From Persephonella sp. (lineage in GTDB: Bacteria > Aquificota > Aquificia > Aquificales > Hydrogenothermaceae), in contig NZ_WFPS01000077.1 in assembly GCF_015487465.1 (NCBI RefSeq), positions 1-46,966 of the forward strand: a DNA stretch of 46,966 bases, read 5' to 3'. Positions 35,443 through 45,257 of this stretch are shown piece after piece. The notes under the pieces are model-generated. The model did no database searches. It was not told where the DNA came from and saw nothing but the letters and a program-made list of their open reading frames with translations. Each line of letters opens with the position of its first letter. Position 1 is the stretch's first letter. The position numbers and the translations under genes were made by a program.

Positions 35443-36489
35443 TCAACCTCTTTTAACTCTTCTTTTCTCAAGATAAATATCAATAATAGTCTTAATTCTG
35501 TGGGCAACCATACTTATTATAGTCCCGGCTATCAAGCTTACAACTATTACGATAAGTGAGTAAATCTCTGGGTGATTATGTGAAAAGTCAGATATAAAGT
35601 TGTGAACTTCCTTCACAGCAGGCTTTGACTTGTTTTTTTCAAAAAATAGCTGATAAAAGCTTAAGATAGATACGAGAGAAACAAGGGAAGCCATTATAAG
35701 TTTTGTTATATCCTTGTTTATTCTCTGTCCCACAGCTGAACCAAAAACAGCACCGAAGGACGATCCTGCCATCAAGATAAGTGCAAGGACTATATCAACG
35801 CCGTGATTAACCGTTCCGTGGAAGTATGTTAAAAAAGCTGTAATAAAAATCATCTGAAAAAGGCTCATACCTACAGCTTTTGTAACAGGGAGACCTGCAA
35901 GGTAAATCAGTGCAGGTATAACCACAAACCCGCCTCCAACACCCATAACAGCTGATAAAAAGCCTGATATAAATCCTATAAAGAGAGGTATTAAAACCGA
36001 AAACTCACCAAACTCAAATCTGTATTTTAACGGCAGGTTGCGTATAAATCTTTCTGTTACTCTATTTTTTTTCTTTTTTTCTTTTTTTAGTATGTCTAAA
36101 AACATCGTTATACCTGTAAAAGCCAGATAAAAAGCGTAAAAAGAAAGCACAAATGTTCTGAAATGACCTGCTTCTTCAAGAATTTTTGTAAGAAGAACAC
36201 CAAATCCGCCACCTACAAATCCGGAAAGGATAAGGAATAAGCCCAGTTTAATATCAACATTTTTTAGCCTTAAATGTGCCAGAAAACCTGAAACTGTAGC
36301 CCCAACCATCTGGGCAACAGATGTTCCTACAGTAACAATTGGAGGAATACCTAATTTAATCAGGGTTGGATTTAGTATTATCCCTCCTCCTATTCCAAGT
36401 AGACCTGAAAAAAATCCGACAATAAGACCAAGGGCAAGAAGGATCAGCACATTTACCTTGACATCAGCAACAGGAAGGTATATTTCCAA
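35443..36489 (-). CDS. TauE/SafE-family (TSUP) sulfite-exporter-like permease
   Basis: An inner-membrane permease of about 348 residues with two homologous four-helix halves, each carrying the family's glycine-rich turn (GLLGIGGGIILNP and GVGGGFVVIPA). TSUP proteins move sulfur-containing or organic anions such as sulfite, sulfoacetate or thiosulfate. That would suit a sulfur-oxidising chemolithotroph, but the substrate here is not shown by sequence. A strong AAGGAGG lies 5 nt before a TTG at 36489, so this start is preferred over the TTG eleven codons upstream at 36522. The C-terminal hydrophobic segment ends in basic residues. It probably leads the mqnA cluster. Confidence 0.85.
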   Translation of the reverse strand: MEIYLPVADVKVNVLILLALGLIVGFFSGLLGIGGGIILNPTLIKLGIPPIVTVGTSVAQMVGATVSGFLAHLRLKNVDIKLGLFLILSGFVGGGFGVLLTKILEEAGHFRTFVLSFYAFYLAFTGITMFLDILKKEKKKKNRVTERFIRNLPLKYRFEFGEFSVLIPLFIGFISGFLSAVMGVGGGFVVIPALIYLAGLPVTKAVGMSLFQMIFITAFLTYFHGTVNHGVDIVLALILMAGSSFGAVFGSAVGQRINKDITKLIMASLVSLVSILSFYQLFFEKNKSKPAVKEVHNFISDFSHNHPEIYSLIVIVVSLIAGTIISMVAHRIKTIIDIYLEKRRVKRG

Positions 36490-36567
36490 AAATTCCTCCT
36501 TTTCAAGAAATACCAGGTTCAAATATATTAGAATATTCTAACTGAAAATTAATAGTAAGAAGGTGGT

Positions 36568-38196
36568 ATGAACAACAAAAATCTTAATGAGCTGTTAAAC
36601 AACAGGTATTTTATTGCTTTGTTTTTGTTTTTTACTGTTTTTGTTTATTTCTGGAATATATGGCTGAATGATATATGGATTCCTAACGAAGCGTTTTACG
36701 CAGAATCTGCGAGGGAGATGCTTGAGTCCGGAAATTTCCTGGACATCTTTTTCAACTACGAACCCAGGTTTAACAAACCCCCTATGACCTACTGGATGGT
36801 GGCTTTATCTTATCTGATTTTCGGTATTAATGAGTTTGCAACAAGAATTCCTATTGTCTTATCTGCTTTAGGATCAAATTTGCTTGTCTATCTTATAGGA
36901 AGAGAACTATACGGCAAAAAAGTAGCTGTTGTATCTGCTGCGGTTATGGCATTCAGCTTCCAGTTTGTTATAAACTCAAGGTATGCTTCCCCTGAGGTGC
37001 CTTTGACATTCTTTTTTACCCTTACCCTTTACTTTTTCATAATAGGATATAAAAGAAAAAAATTCCTGTATATCTTGCTTTCTTACATCTCTTTGGGTCT
37101 TGTTGTTTTAACAAAAGGATTTCCTTATATAGCCGTTATAGGTGGTATTGTTATTGTTTATCTGCTTTTTGAAAACTCTTTTAAAGTAAAAGATTTTCTT
37201 AGGGATCTTAAGTTTATTCATCTTGAGATAGGACTTCCTGTAGTTTTTGTTTTAGGTTTTAGCTGGTATATATACATGTATCTGAAGTTTGGGTCATCTT
37301 TTGTTGAGACCACACTTGAGGAGACTATAAAAAGGGCTGTAGGAAAAAAGTCAAAAGGATTTTCAGATCTGTTTTTTTATGTTATTGCGATACTGTGGGG
37401 TTTCTTGCCTTATTCTTTGTTTTTTTATTACGGGCTTGTCAGATTTTTTAAAGATAGAAAAAAAGAGCTTTTATTTCCTGTTGTATGGTTTGGGGTGATG
37501 TTTGTCATTTTTACCGCTGCCAAAGGGAAAATACCTGTTTACATTATTCAGGCTCACGGGGCGATGTCTTTGATAACTGGATATTATCTTATAAACCACA
37601 GTCCTGTTAGACTTGTAGACAGAATTTTATATTACGGCTCTTTGATGGTTCCTGTCTTCTTAGGTGTTGTTGTAATAGGAGGATTTGTTTATCTTTTCAG
37701 GCTTGATCCTTTCTATTACATAGCAGCTGTATTTCCTGTTTTGTATCTGCTTAGATACAGGGAAATGAAACTTCTTCCGTATATAACGATGGTTGTTCTC
37801 TTTTTTATTTTTACGGTTTCTATTCTTCCTGTTGTTGAGAAGTTCAGACCTTATGACAAAATAGGTCAGGCAGTATCGGACAATGTTCCTGAAAAGGGTA
37901 TTCCTCTGTATGTTGAGAGCTATTTCTGGCATAACCTTCCATTTTATACAAAAAGAAAGGTTTACAGAGATGTTTCTTATAAGAATATCATCTCATTATC
38001 AAACAAAGGTGCAGTGCTTGCACTTATAAAGGAAAAAACATATAAAGATATTAAAAATGCACAGATACTCTGGGAGGGCTATCTATACAGAAAAGGTAGC
38101 GAGTCAAGATTTGCTATTTTTCTTAAATACATACACAAAGCATTAAATGGGGATTTCTCAGGATTTGAGAAAAGATATCTAATATACAAGAGGTGA
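36568..38196 (+). CDS. GT39-type polyprenyl-phosphate-dependent glycosyltransferase (ArnT/PMT-like)
   Basis: A 542-residue integral membrane protein with about ten to twelve hydrophobic helices. The first extracytoplasmic loop has the PMT/ArnT pattern IPNEAFYAESAREMLESGN followed by PRFNKPPMTYW. It resembles enzymes that move a sugar from a lipid-linked donor onto lipid A or protein. The family's loop usually reads DE; here it is NE, so the first acidic residue is missing. A C-terminal soluble domain starts at about residue 425 (VVEKFRPYDKIGQAV). AAGGTGGT lies directly before the ATG. It is divergent from the permease gene. Confidence 0.85.
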   Translation: MNNKNLNELLNNRYFIALFLFFTVFVYFWNIWLNDIWIPNEAFYAESAREMLESGNFLDIFFNYEPRFNKPPMTYWMVALSYLIFGINEFATRIPIVLSALGSNLLVYLIGRELYGKKVAVVSAAVMAFSFQFVINSRYASPEVPLTFFFTLTLYFFIIGYKRKKFLYILLSYISLGLVVLTKGFPYIAVIGGIVIVYLLFENSFKVKDFLRDLKFIHLEIGLPVVFVLGFSWYIYMYLKFGSSFVETTLEETIKRAVGKKSKGFSDLFFYVIAILWGFLPYSLFFYYGLVRFFKDRKKELLFPVVWFGVMFVIFTAAKGKIPVYIIQAHGAMSLITGYYLINHSPVRLVDRILYYGSLMVPVFLGVVVIGGFVYLFRLDPFYYIAAVFPVLYLLRYREMKLLPYITMVVLFFIFTVSILPVVEKFRPYDKIGQAVSDNVPEKGIPLYVESYFWHNLPFYTKRKVYRDVSYKNIISLSNKGAVLALIKEKTYKDIKNAQILWEGYLYRKGSESRFAIFLKYIHKALNGDFSGFEKRYLIYKR

Positions 38197-38201
38197 GAAA
38201 A

Positions 38202-38963
38202 ATGGATCAGATTGTGTTAATCAATGGGGAGGTATATGATGACAGAAGGTTTTTAAGAACATTAATGTTTGGCGAAGGTGTGTTCGAGACGTTCCGTTTT
38301 AATGGAGATCTGCCCTCAAGAATAAAAAAACATTATGCCAGACTAATAGAAGGGGCAAAACTCCTTAAAATTCCTGAAATTCCTTATGAAGACTTTATTT
38401 ATCACATTAAACAGGCTGTGGAAAAATCAGATCAAAAGGATCTTTATGTGAAGGTTCTCCTTCTTTCTGAGGGTAATACAGACTATCCGCTTATCCCCTA
38501 CAAATCTAACATAATGGTAGTGGTTAAGCCTTTTAAACCATTTCCCAAAGAAAGGATTTCACTTACCTTATCCCCTTTTAGGGTTCACAGCAGTAATCCC
38601 CTGCTAAGGGTAAAAACAACAAATTTTGCTGAAAAAGTATTTGCAAAAAGATATGCTAAAGATAAAGGGTTTGATGATGCCGTTTTTCTTAATGAAAACG
38701 GAGAAATAACTGAAACAACATCGGCAAACATTTTCTGGATAAAAGGGAGATTTATGTATACCCCATCTATTGACTGCGGACTTCTTCCGGGAATAACAAG
38801 GGAGGCTGTTATCACAGAGGCGAGGAAACAGGGTTTTAATGTGGTTGAAGGAAGGTTTTATTTGAATGATATAAAAGATGCAGATCTGATTTTCGTTACA
38901 AATGCTCTAAATGGTATAATTAGAGTGGGAAAGTTTGATTTTATTAATCAGGAGGATAATTAA
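38202..38963 (+). CDS. Class IV aminotransferase (aminodeoxychorismate lyase / BCAT / D-Ala aminotransferase family)
   Basis: A PLP enzyme of 253 residues. Hallmarks are FGEGVFETFRFNG at the N-terminus, the PLP lysine in VKTTNFAEKVFA, the ETTSANIFWIKG strand and CGLLPGITREAVI. These fit the fold-type IV family that includes PabC (4-aminobenzoate synthesis), IlvE and Dat. The short length and the lone TTSANIF motif favour PabC, but the distinction is weak. The ATG at 38202 has AGAGGTGAG upstream; the GTG at 38193 would overlap the previous gene. GGAGGATAATTAATTG at its end provides the ribosome binding site of lysC. Confidence 0.88.
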   Translation: MDQIVLINGEVYDDRRFLRTLMFGEGVFETFRFNGDLPSRIKKHYARLIEGAKLLKIPEIPYEDFIYHIKQAVEKSDQKDLYVKVLLLSEGNTDYPLIPYKSNIMVVVKPFKPFPKERISLTLSPFRVHSSNPLLRVKTTNFAEKVFAKRYAKDKGFDDAVFLNENGEITETTSANIFWIKGRFMYTPSIDCGLLPGITREAVITEARKQGFNVVEGRFYLNDIKDADLIFVTNALNGIIRVGKFDFINQEDN

Positions 38964-40196
38964 TTGCCTTTAATAGTTCAGAAATTTGGTGGAACATCTG
39001 TCGGCAGTATAGAAAGAATAAAAAATGTGGCAAATAAGGTTAAAAAAGCTGTAGAGGAAGGAAACAGAGTTGTCGTTGTTTCCTCTGCCATGTCTGGAGA
39101 AACGGACAGACTCTTAGGACTGACCAGAGAGCTTTCCTCCAGACCTGATCCAAGAGAACAGGATATGGTCGTTTCCACCGGTGAACAGGTTGCAATAGGT
39201 CTTTTATCTATAGCCCTTAAAGAGATAGGAATAGATGCTGTAAGCCTTACAGGGTGGCAGGTTCCTATATATACAGATACAGCCCACACAAAGGCAAGAA
39301 TTAAAAGAATAGATACCCATAGAATACATTCAGAGCTTGAAAGGGGAAAAGTTGTTGTAGTTGCAGGATTTCAGGGAATTGATGATTACGGAGATATAAC
39401 AACACTCGGTAGAGGTGGATCAGATACCACAGCTGTAGCTCTCGCTGCTGCACTAAAGGCTGATGTTTGTGAGATATACACAGATGTTACAGGTGTATTC
39501 ACAGCAGATCCGAGGATTGTTGAAAACGCAAGAAAGATACCAGTTATCTCTTATGAAGAGATGATGGAGATGGCATCTCTCGGGTCAAAAGTTATGCAGA
39601 TAAGATCTGTTGAGTTCGCAGCAAAATACGGTGTTAAAATACATGTGAAATCCTCATTTATTGATGAGGAGGGAACATGGATAGTGGAGGAAAATGAAGA
39701 TATGGAAAGGGTGGCAGTTAGAGGAATAAGCCATGAGCTTAAGGAATCAAAAATAACCGTTGTTAAAGTTCCAGATAAACCGGGTATTGCAGCAAAGCTG
39801 TTTAAAGCTCTTGGCGATAACAACATTGTTGTTGATATGATTGTTCAGAATGTATCCCATGAAGGATATACCGACATATCATTCACAGTGAACAAGGTCG
39901 ATGCAGATTTTGCAGAAGAAATAGCCAAAGAGGTTGCACAGGAAGTTGGGGCATCTGGGGTTGAGAGGAACGACAGAATAGCTAAAATCTCAGTTGTTGG
40001 TCTTGGCATGAAAACACATGCAGGAACAGCAGGAAAGATGTTTGAAGTCCTGTATAAAGAAGGTATAAATATTTACGCCATATCAACATCTGAGATAAAA
40101 ATATCATGTCTGATTGATGAGAAATATGCAGAGCTTGCTGTAAGGGCACTACATGAAGCATTTATTGAAAATCAAGAAACAATCGTTATTGATTAG
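38964..40196 (+). CDS. lysC: Aspartate kinase
   Basis: Phosphorylates aspartate, the committed step to lysine, threonine and methionine. The 410 residues consist of a kinase domain (KFGGTSVG at the N-terminus, [37 protein letters not shown]) and two C-terminal ACT domains (about 265-335 and 345-405) that bind lysine or threonine as feedback inhibitors. The start is a TTG directly after the previous stop, with GGAGG 8 nt upstream. It is followed after 9 bp by the biotin carboxylase gene. Confidence 0.97.
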   Translation: MPLIVQKFGGTSVGSIERIKNVANKVKKAVEEGNRVVVVSSAMSGETDRLLGLTRELSSRPDPREQDMVVSTGEQVAIGLLSIALKEIGIDAVSLTGWQVPIYTDTAHTKARIKRIDTHRIHSELERGKVVVVAGFQGIDDYGDITTLGRGGSDTTAVALAAALKADVCEIYTDVTGVFTADPRIVENARKIPVISYEEMMEMASLGSKVMQIRSVEFAAKYGVKIHVKSSFIDEEGTWIVEENEDMERVAVRGISHELKESKITVVKVPDKPGIAAKLFKALGDNNIVVDMIVQNVSHEGYTDISFTVNKVDADFAEEIAKEVAQEVGASGVERNDRIAKISVVGLGMKTHAGTAGKMFEVLYKEGINIYAISTSEIKISCLIDEKYAELAVRALHEAFIENQETIVID

Positions 40197-40205
40197 GAGA
40201 AAGGT

Positions 40206-41639
40206 ATGAGAAAGAAAAGAATAAAGAAAGTTCTTGTTGCAAACAGAGGAGAAGTAGCAACAAGAATAATAAGAGCGTGTAAAGAGCTTGGGATAAGAAC
40301 AGTTGCGATCTATTCAGAAGCAGATCACAACGGTATATGGGTGAAAAAAGCTGACGAATCTTACATGATACCGGGAGATCCTGTAAAAGCATACCTTAAC
40401 TTCTACAAAATCGTTGATCTTGCAAGACAGACAAGGTGTGATGCTATTCACCCCGGTTACGGATTTTTATCAGAAAATGCAGACTTTGCAAGATACTGCC
40501 AGAAAAGGGGGATCATTTTCATAGGACCAAAACCGGAACATATTGAGCTATTTGGAGACAAAATAAAATCCAAAATAGCGATGAGAGAGGTTGGAGTTCC
40601 TGTCCTTCCTGGAACAGACGAACCAATCATAGATATAGAAAAGGCAAAAAAAGTTGCCAAGGAAATTGGATTTCCTGTTATTATCAAAGCAGCATACGGC
40701 GGCGGCGGAAGGGGAATGAGAATAGTAGAAAAAGAGGAGAATTTTGAAGAACTGTTCAGATCTGCAACAAGTGAGGCTGAAAAGTTCTTCGGGAAAGGAG
40801 ATGTTTTTATAGAAAAGTATGTGAAGAACCCCAGACATATTGAAATTCAGATTATGGCTGACAAATACGGGAATGTGATTCACCTTGGAGAAAGGGACTG
40901 TTCTATACAAAGGAGACATCAAAAAGTTGTAGAAATAGCACCTTCCCCAAGACTAAATGAGGAAGTAAGAAGGGAGCTTTTCAGGGTTGCAGTAAAATCT
41001 ATGTTTAAACTTGGTTATGAAAGTGTTGGAACTTTAGAGTTTCTTGTTGACGAGGAAGATAACTTTTATTTTATAGAGATGAACACAAGACTTCAGGTTG
41101 AACACACTGTAACAGAAACTGTTACAGGCGTAGATCTTGTCCAGAGAATGATTGATATAGCAGAAGGTAAAAAACTACCATTCCTGCAAGAGGACATCAG
41201 TTTCAGGGGTTATGCTATAGAGTTCAGAATAAATGCTGAAGATCCTGAGAAGGGTTTTGCACCATCTCCGGGAAGAATAACATCTTACTATTCGCCAGGT
41301 GGACCGGGAGTTAGGATTGATGCTGCTGTTTACAAAGATTACATAATACCCCCTTACTACGACTCTATGATTGCGAAACTGACGGTATGGGCTCTTACAT
41401 GGGATAGGACTGTAAAAAGGGCAAGGAGAGCCCTTGATGAATTTCAGGTGAGGGGTGTTCCAACAAACCTTCCTCTTCTAAGGCAGATAGTAAGGGATAA
41501 AGATTTTATGGAAGGAAGGTTTGACACAGGTTACATAGACAAAAAACTTCCAAAGTTCAAACTTAAACCTGAAGAGGGAGATCCTGAAGATCTTGCTACA
41601 GTTATAGCGGCAGCGATTGCTGCTTACCACAGACTATAA
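40206..41639 (+). CDS. accC: Biotin carboxylase subunit (AccC / pyruvate or 2-oxoglutarate carboxylase A type)
   Basis: ATP-dependent carboxylation of biotin on a partner carrier protein, 477 residues. It has an N-terminal biotin-carboxylase domain (KVLVANRGEVATRI), an ATP-grasp with KAAYGGGGRGMR, ERDCSIQRRHQK and EMNTRLQVEHTVTE, and a C-terminal domain. The C-terminal tail ending in AAAIAAYHRL resembles the A subunits of two-subunit pyruvate carboxylase and of 2-oxoglutarate carboxylase (CfiB) in Hydrogenobacter. It may therefore serve anaplerosis or the reductive TCA cycle and not fatty-acid synthesis. No carboxyltransferase or biotin carrier subunit gene is nearby. AGGAG precedes the ATG. 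Confidence 0.9.
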   Translation: MRKKRIKKVLVANRGEVATRIIRACKELGIRTVAIYSEADHNGIWVKKADESYMIPGDPVKAYLNFYKIVDLARQTRCDAIHPGYGFLSENADFARYCQKRGIIFIGPKPEHIELFGDKIKSKIAMREVGVPVLPGTDEPIIDIEKAKKVAKEIGFPVIIKAAYGGGGRGMRIVEKEENFEELFRSATSEAEKFFGKGDVFIEKYVKNPRHIEIQIMADKYGNVIHLGERDCSIQRRHQKVVEIAPSPRLNEEVRRELFRVAVKSMFKLGYESVGTLEFLVDEEDNFYFIEMNTRLQVEHTVTETVTGVDLVQRMIDIAEGKKLPFLQEDISFRGYAIEFRINAEDPEKGFAPSPGRITSYYSPGGPGVRIDAAVYKDYIIPPYYDSMIAKLTVWALTWDRTVKRARRALDEFQVRGVPTNLPLLRQIVRDKDFMEGRFDTGYIDKKLPKFKLKPEEGDPEDLATVIAAAIAAYHRL

Positions 41640-41656
41640 AAAGGAGGTTCATATAA

Positions 41657-43331
<1,675 letters not shown>

Positions 43332-43953
43332 AAACTTTTTTATTTGATCTTGACGGAACCCTTATAGATTCTTCCAAAGATATAGCTACCGCTGTCAATT
43401 ATGCCCTTGAAAAGATTGGAAGAAGCCCCCTTCCTGAAGAAGAGATAATAAAACATGTCGGATACGGTGGAAGAAAGCTTATGGAAGGGGTGTTAAAAAC
43501 AGCAGATAAAAAAATGATTGATGAGGGGGTAAGGCTGTTTAGGGAGTATTACTTTAAAAATCCTGCACAGCATACAGTTCTTTATCCTTATGCTGAAGAG
43601 CTTTTGATAAAACTGAAAAAAGAGGGAAAAAAAACAGGTATTGTAACAAACAAATACGAGGATATATCACGAGAGATAATACAAAAGTTAGGCATACAAA
43701 AACTGATAGATGTGATTATAGGTGGTGATACTACAAATAAGAAAAAACCAGAGCCTGAACCTGTTTTGTTCGCCTTAGAAAAACTTGGATCTTTTCCTGA
43801 TACTTCAATTATAATAGGCGACAGTGAAACTGACATACAGGCAGGCAAAAATGCAGGGCTGAAAACAGTTCTCGTCACATACGGTTTTGGGAAAACGGAA
43901 CTTGCTTTGTCCTTTGAGCCTGATTATGTTATCAAAAGTTTAAAGGATCTATT

Positions 43954-44694
43954 ATGGTAGTTTTGATATTTTTATTTGTTTTTGGTTTTACTTTTTCAAA
44001 AGAATTAAAGATCATATTTCCCTCTAAGAACACTGTTTTGATTGAAGGAAGACAGTATATAATAAAATGGAAAGGTGATATAGAAGGAAAAGCATGTATA
44101 TCTGTTTTAATGGGAGGCAAAGAAAGGGGAATTATAAATGACTGTCAGACAGATTTCTCGGAAGGTCGCTACATCTGGAAAATTCCTGAAGGGTTTGTAA
44201 CAGGCTTTGGCATTAATATGGATAAAAATGTAAAAATAGCCATTTTTAAAAAAGAAAACCCCGAAGATATTTTTTACAGCGATTACTTTAAAGTTTCAGG
44301 TTATGAAATAAAAAAAATAGAAACAAAAAGCCCTGAAGAAGCCATAAAACTATTTTTCTCATCTATAAACAAAAAAGATTATGATACTGCATACAACCTT
44401 CTTTCAAAATGCAAAATAACCGTCAGGGAAGATGTTGAAACCTTTTCCTACCTTCCTCCAAAACCATTTATTGAATGGAAAAGATCTATGAAAAAGATCA
44501 GATCTGTAAAGATTTTGGTCATAAAAGATGTTTCATTTTATACAGACAGAGAGTGTGATGGAAAAAAGCTGTTAGGGATAAAAACATTCAGGGTTGATAT
44601 TCTTCTAAACAACAAAAAAACAACAAGATTTTTAGATCTTGTAAAAGGAAGCGATGGAAACTACAGAATACTTGGGATTGGAACAGGACCCTAA
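43954..44694 (+). CDS. Exported protein with Ig-like and NTF2-like regions, unknown function
   Basis: A 246-residue protein with an N-terminal signal peptide (VVLIFLFVFGFTFS). The part at about residues 18-115 has the beta-sandwich look of a cell-envelope Ig-like domain (strong GxxxIIKWKG and GRYIWKIP motifs). The part at about 125-245 starts SPEEAIKLFFSSINKKDYDTAYNLL, the classic opening of an NTF2-like/DUF4878 cone-shaped domain. I know no characterised homologue. The ATG lies within the preceding stop region (ATGGTAG, 7-bp overlap), so it is coupled to the HAD gene. Confidence 0.65.
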   Translation: MVVLIFLFVFGFTFSKELKIIFPSKNTVLIEGRQYIIKWKGDIEGKACISVLMGGKERGIINDCQTDFSEGRYIWKIPEGFVTGFGINMDKNVKIAIFKKENPEDIFYSDYFKVSGYEIKKIETKSPEEAIKLFFSSINKKDYDTAYNLLSKCKITVREDVETFSYLPPKPFIEWKRSMKKIRSVKILVIKDVSFYTDRECDGKKLLGIKTFRVDILLNNKKTTRFLDLVKGSDGNYRILGIGTGP

Positions 44695-44760
44695 TAGTAA
44701 TAAAATCGCTTTTCTTATCATTTTCTTTCATAAAATTTTATCCTCCCTGAAAATAAAGCA

Positions 44761-44774
44761 TTGATAGTAATCAA
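44761..44774. promoter_or_regulatory. Perfect FNR-type box upstream of the cytochrome c gene
   Basis: TTGAT, four bases (AGTA), ATCAA: a full match to the TTGAT-N4-ATCAA operator of FNR and related CRP/FNR-family regulators. Its centre is about 76 bp upstream of the likely transcription start implied by TATAAT at 44832-44837, consistent with a class I activation position. Confidence 0.6.
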
Positions 44775-44831
44775 TCATTGATTCTGATTAGTGAAAGTTC
44801 AGTTAACAAATAATAACTTTTTATTAACAAC

Positions 44832-44837
44832 TATAAT
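44832..44837 (+). promoter_or_regulatory. -10 hexamer of the cytochrome c gene
   Basis: A consensus TATAAT lies 18 bp before the ATG at 44856. No good -35 is found 16-18 bp upstream, as expected for a promoter that depends on an activator such as one bound at the FNR-type box. Confidence 0.5.
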
Positions 44838-44855
44838 TTAATGGAGGGATCTGTT

Positions 44856-45257
44856 ATGAAAAAATTACTGGCAGGGCTTATTGGTTTGGGGCTTATTTTC
44901 AGCATTTCTGCAAATGCTGGATCAAAAAACCAGAAGGAAATAGAAAAACAGATTATTCAGATCACGAGCAAATACGGATGTCTTACATGCCATGACATTG
45001 ACAAACCAAAAAACTCAATACCTTTTAGAGTAATAGCAAAAGAGTACCAGGGTAAGCCTGATGCTGTTAAAAAACTTGTCACAAGCATAAAATATGCAAG
45101 CTTTGCAAAATGGCAGAAGATAGGACCTGAAAAATACGGAATGAAACCAAGAGCTATTTATATGCCAAGGCAGAGATCTATCCCTGTTGAAGAAGCAGAA
45201 AAAGTAGTCAAGCTGATACTCTCACTTGATACAAGCAAAGTAAAAGTTAAAAAATAA
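44856..45257 (+). CDS. Periplasmic mono-haem c-type cytochrome
   Basis: A 133-residue class I cytochrome c. Signal peptide MKKLLAGLIGLGLIFSISANA, haem-binding CLTCH (C42, C45, H46) and a likely distal ligand M103 in YMPRQ. The mature part of about 112 residues is of normal single-haem size, so it is a soluble periplasmic electron carrier. The redox partners cannot be named from the window. GGAGGG lies 7 nt before the ATG at 44856; an earlier in-frame ATG at 44841 has no Shine-Dalgarno. Control by a CRP/FNR-type regulator is suggested by the box at 44761. Confidence 0.85.
   Translation: MKKLLAGLIGLGLIFSISANAGSKNQKEIEKQIIQITSKYGCLTCHDIDKPKNSIPFRVIAKEYQGKPDAVKKLVTSIKYASFAKWQKIGPEKYGMKPRAIYMPRQRSIPVEEAEKVVKLILSLDTSKVKVKK

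Noticed and set aside
44588-44731. 47-codon minus-strand ORF with a GGGAGG Shine-Dalgarno before its ATG
   Set aside because: Most of it is antisense to the end of the exported protein gene at 43954-44694. The product has no signal, repeat or sensible composition after its first residues, so the ribosome-binding-like sequence is probably chance.
44802-44830. Pair of TTAACA hexamers before the cytochrome c gene as a possible Pho box
   Set aside because: They are about 22 bp apart, not one helical turn, and the region is AT-rich; the FNR-type dyad nearby is the stronger signal.
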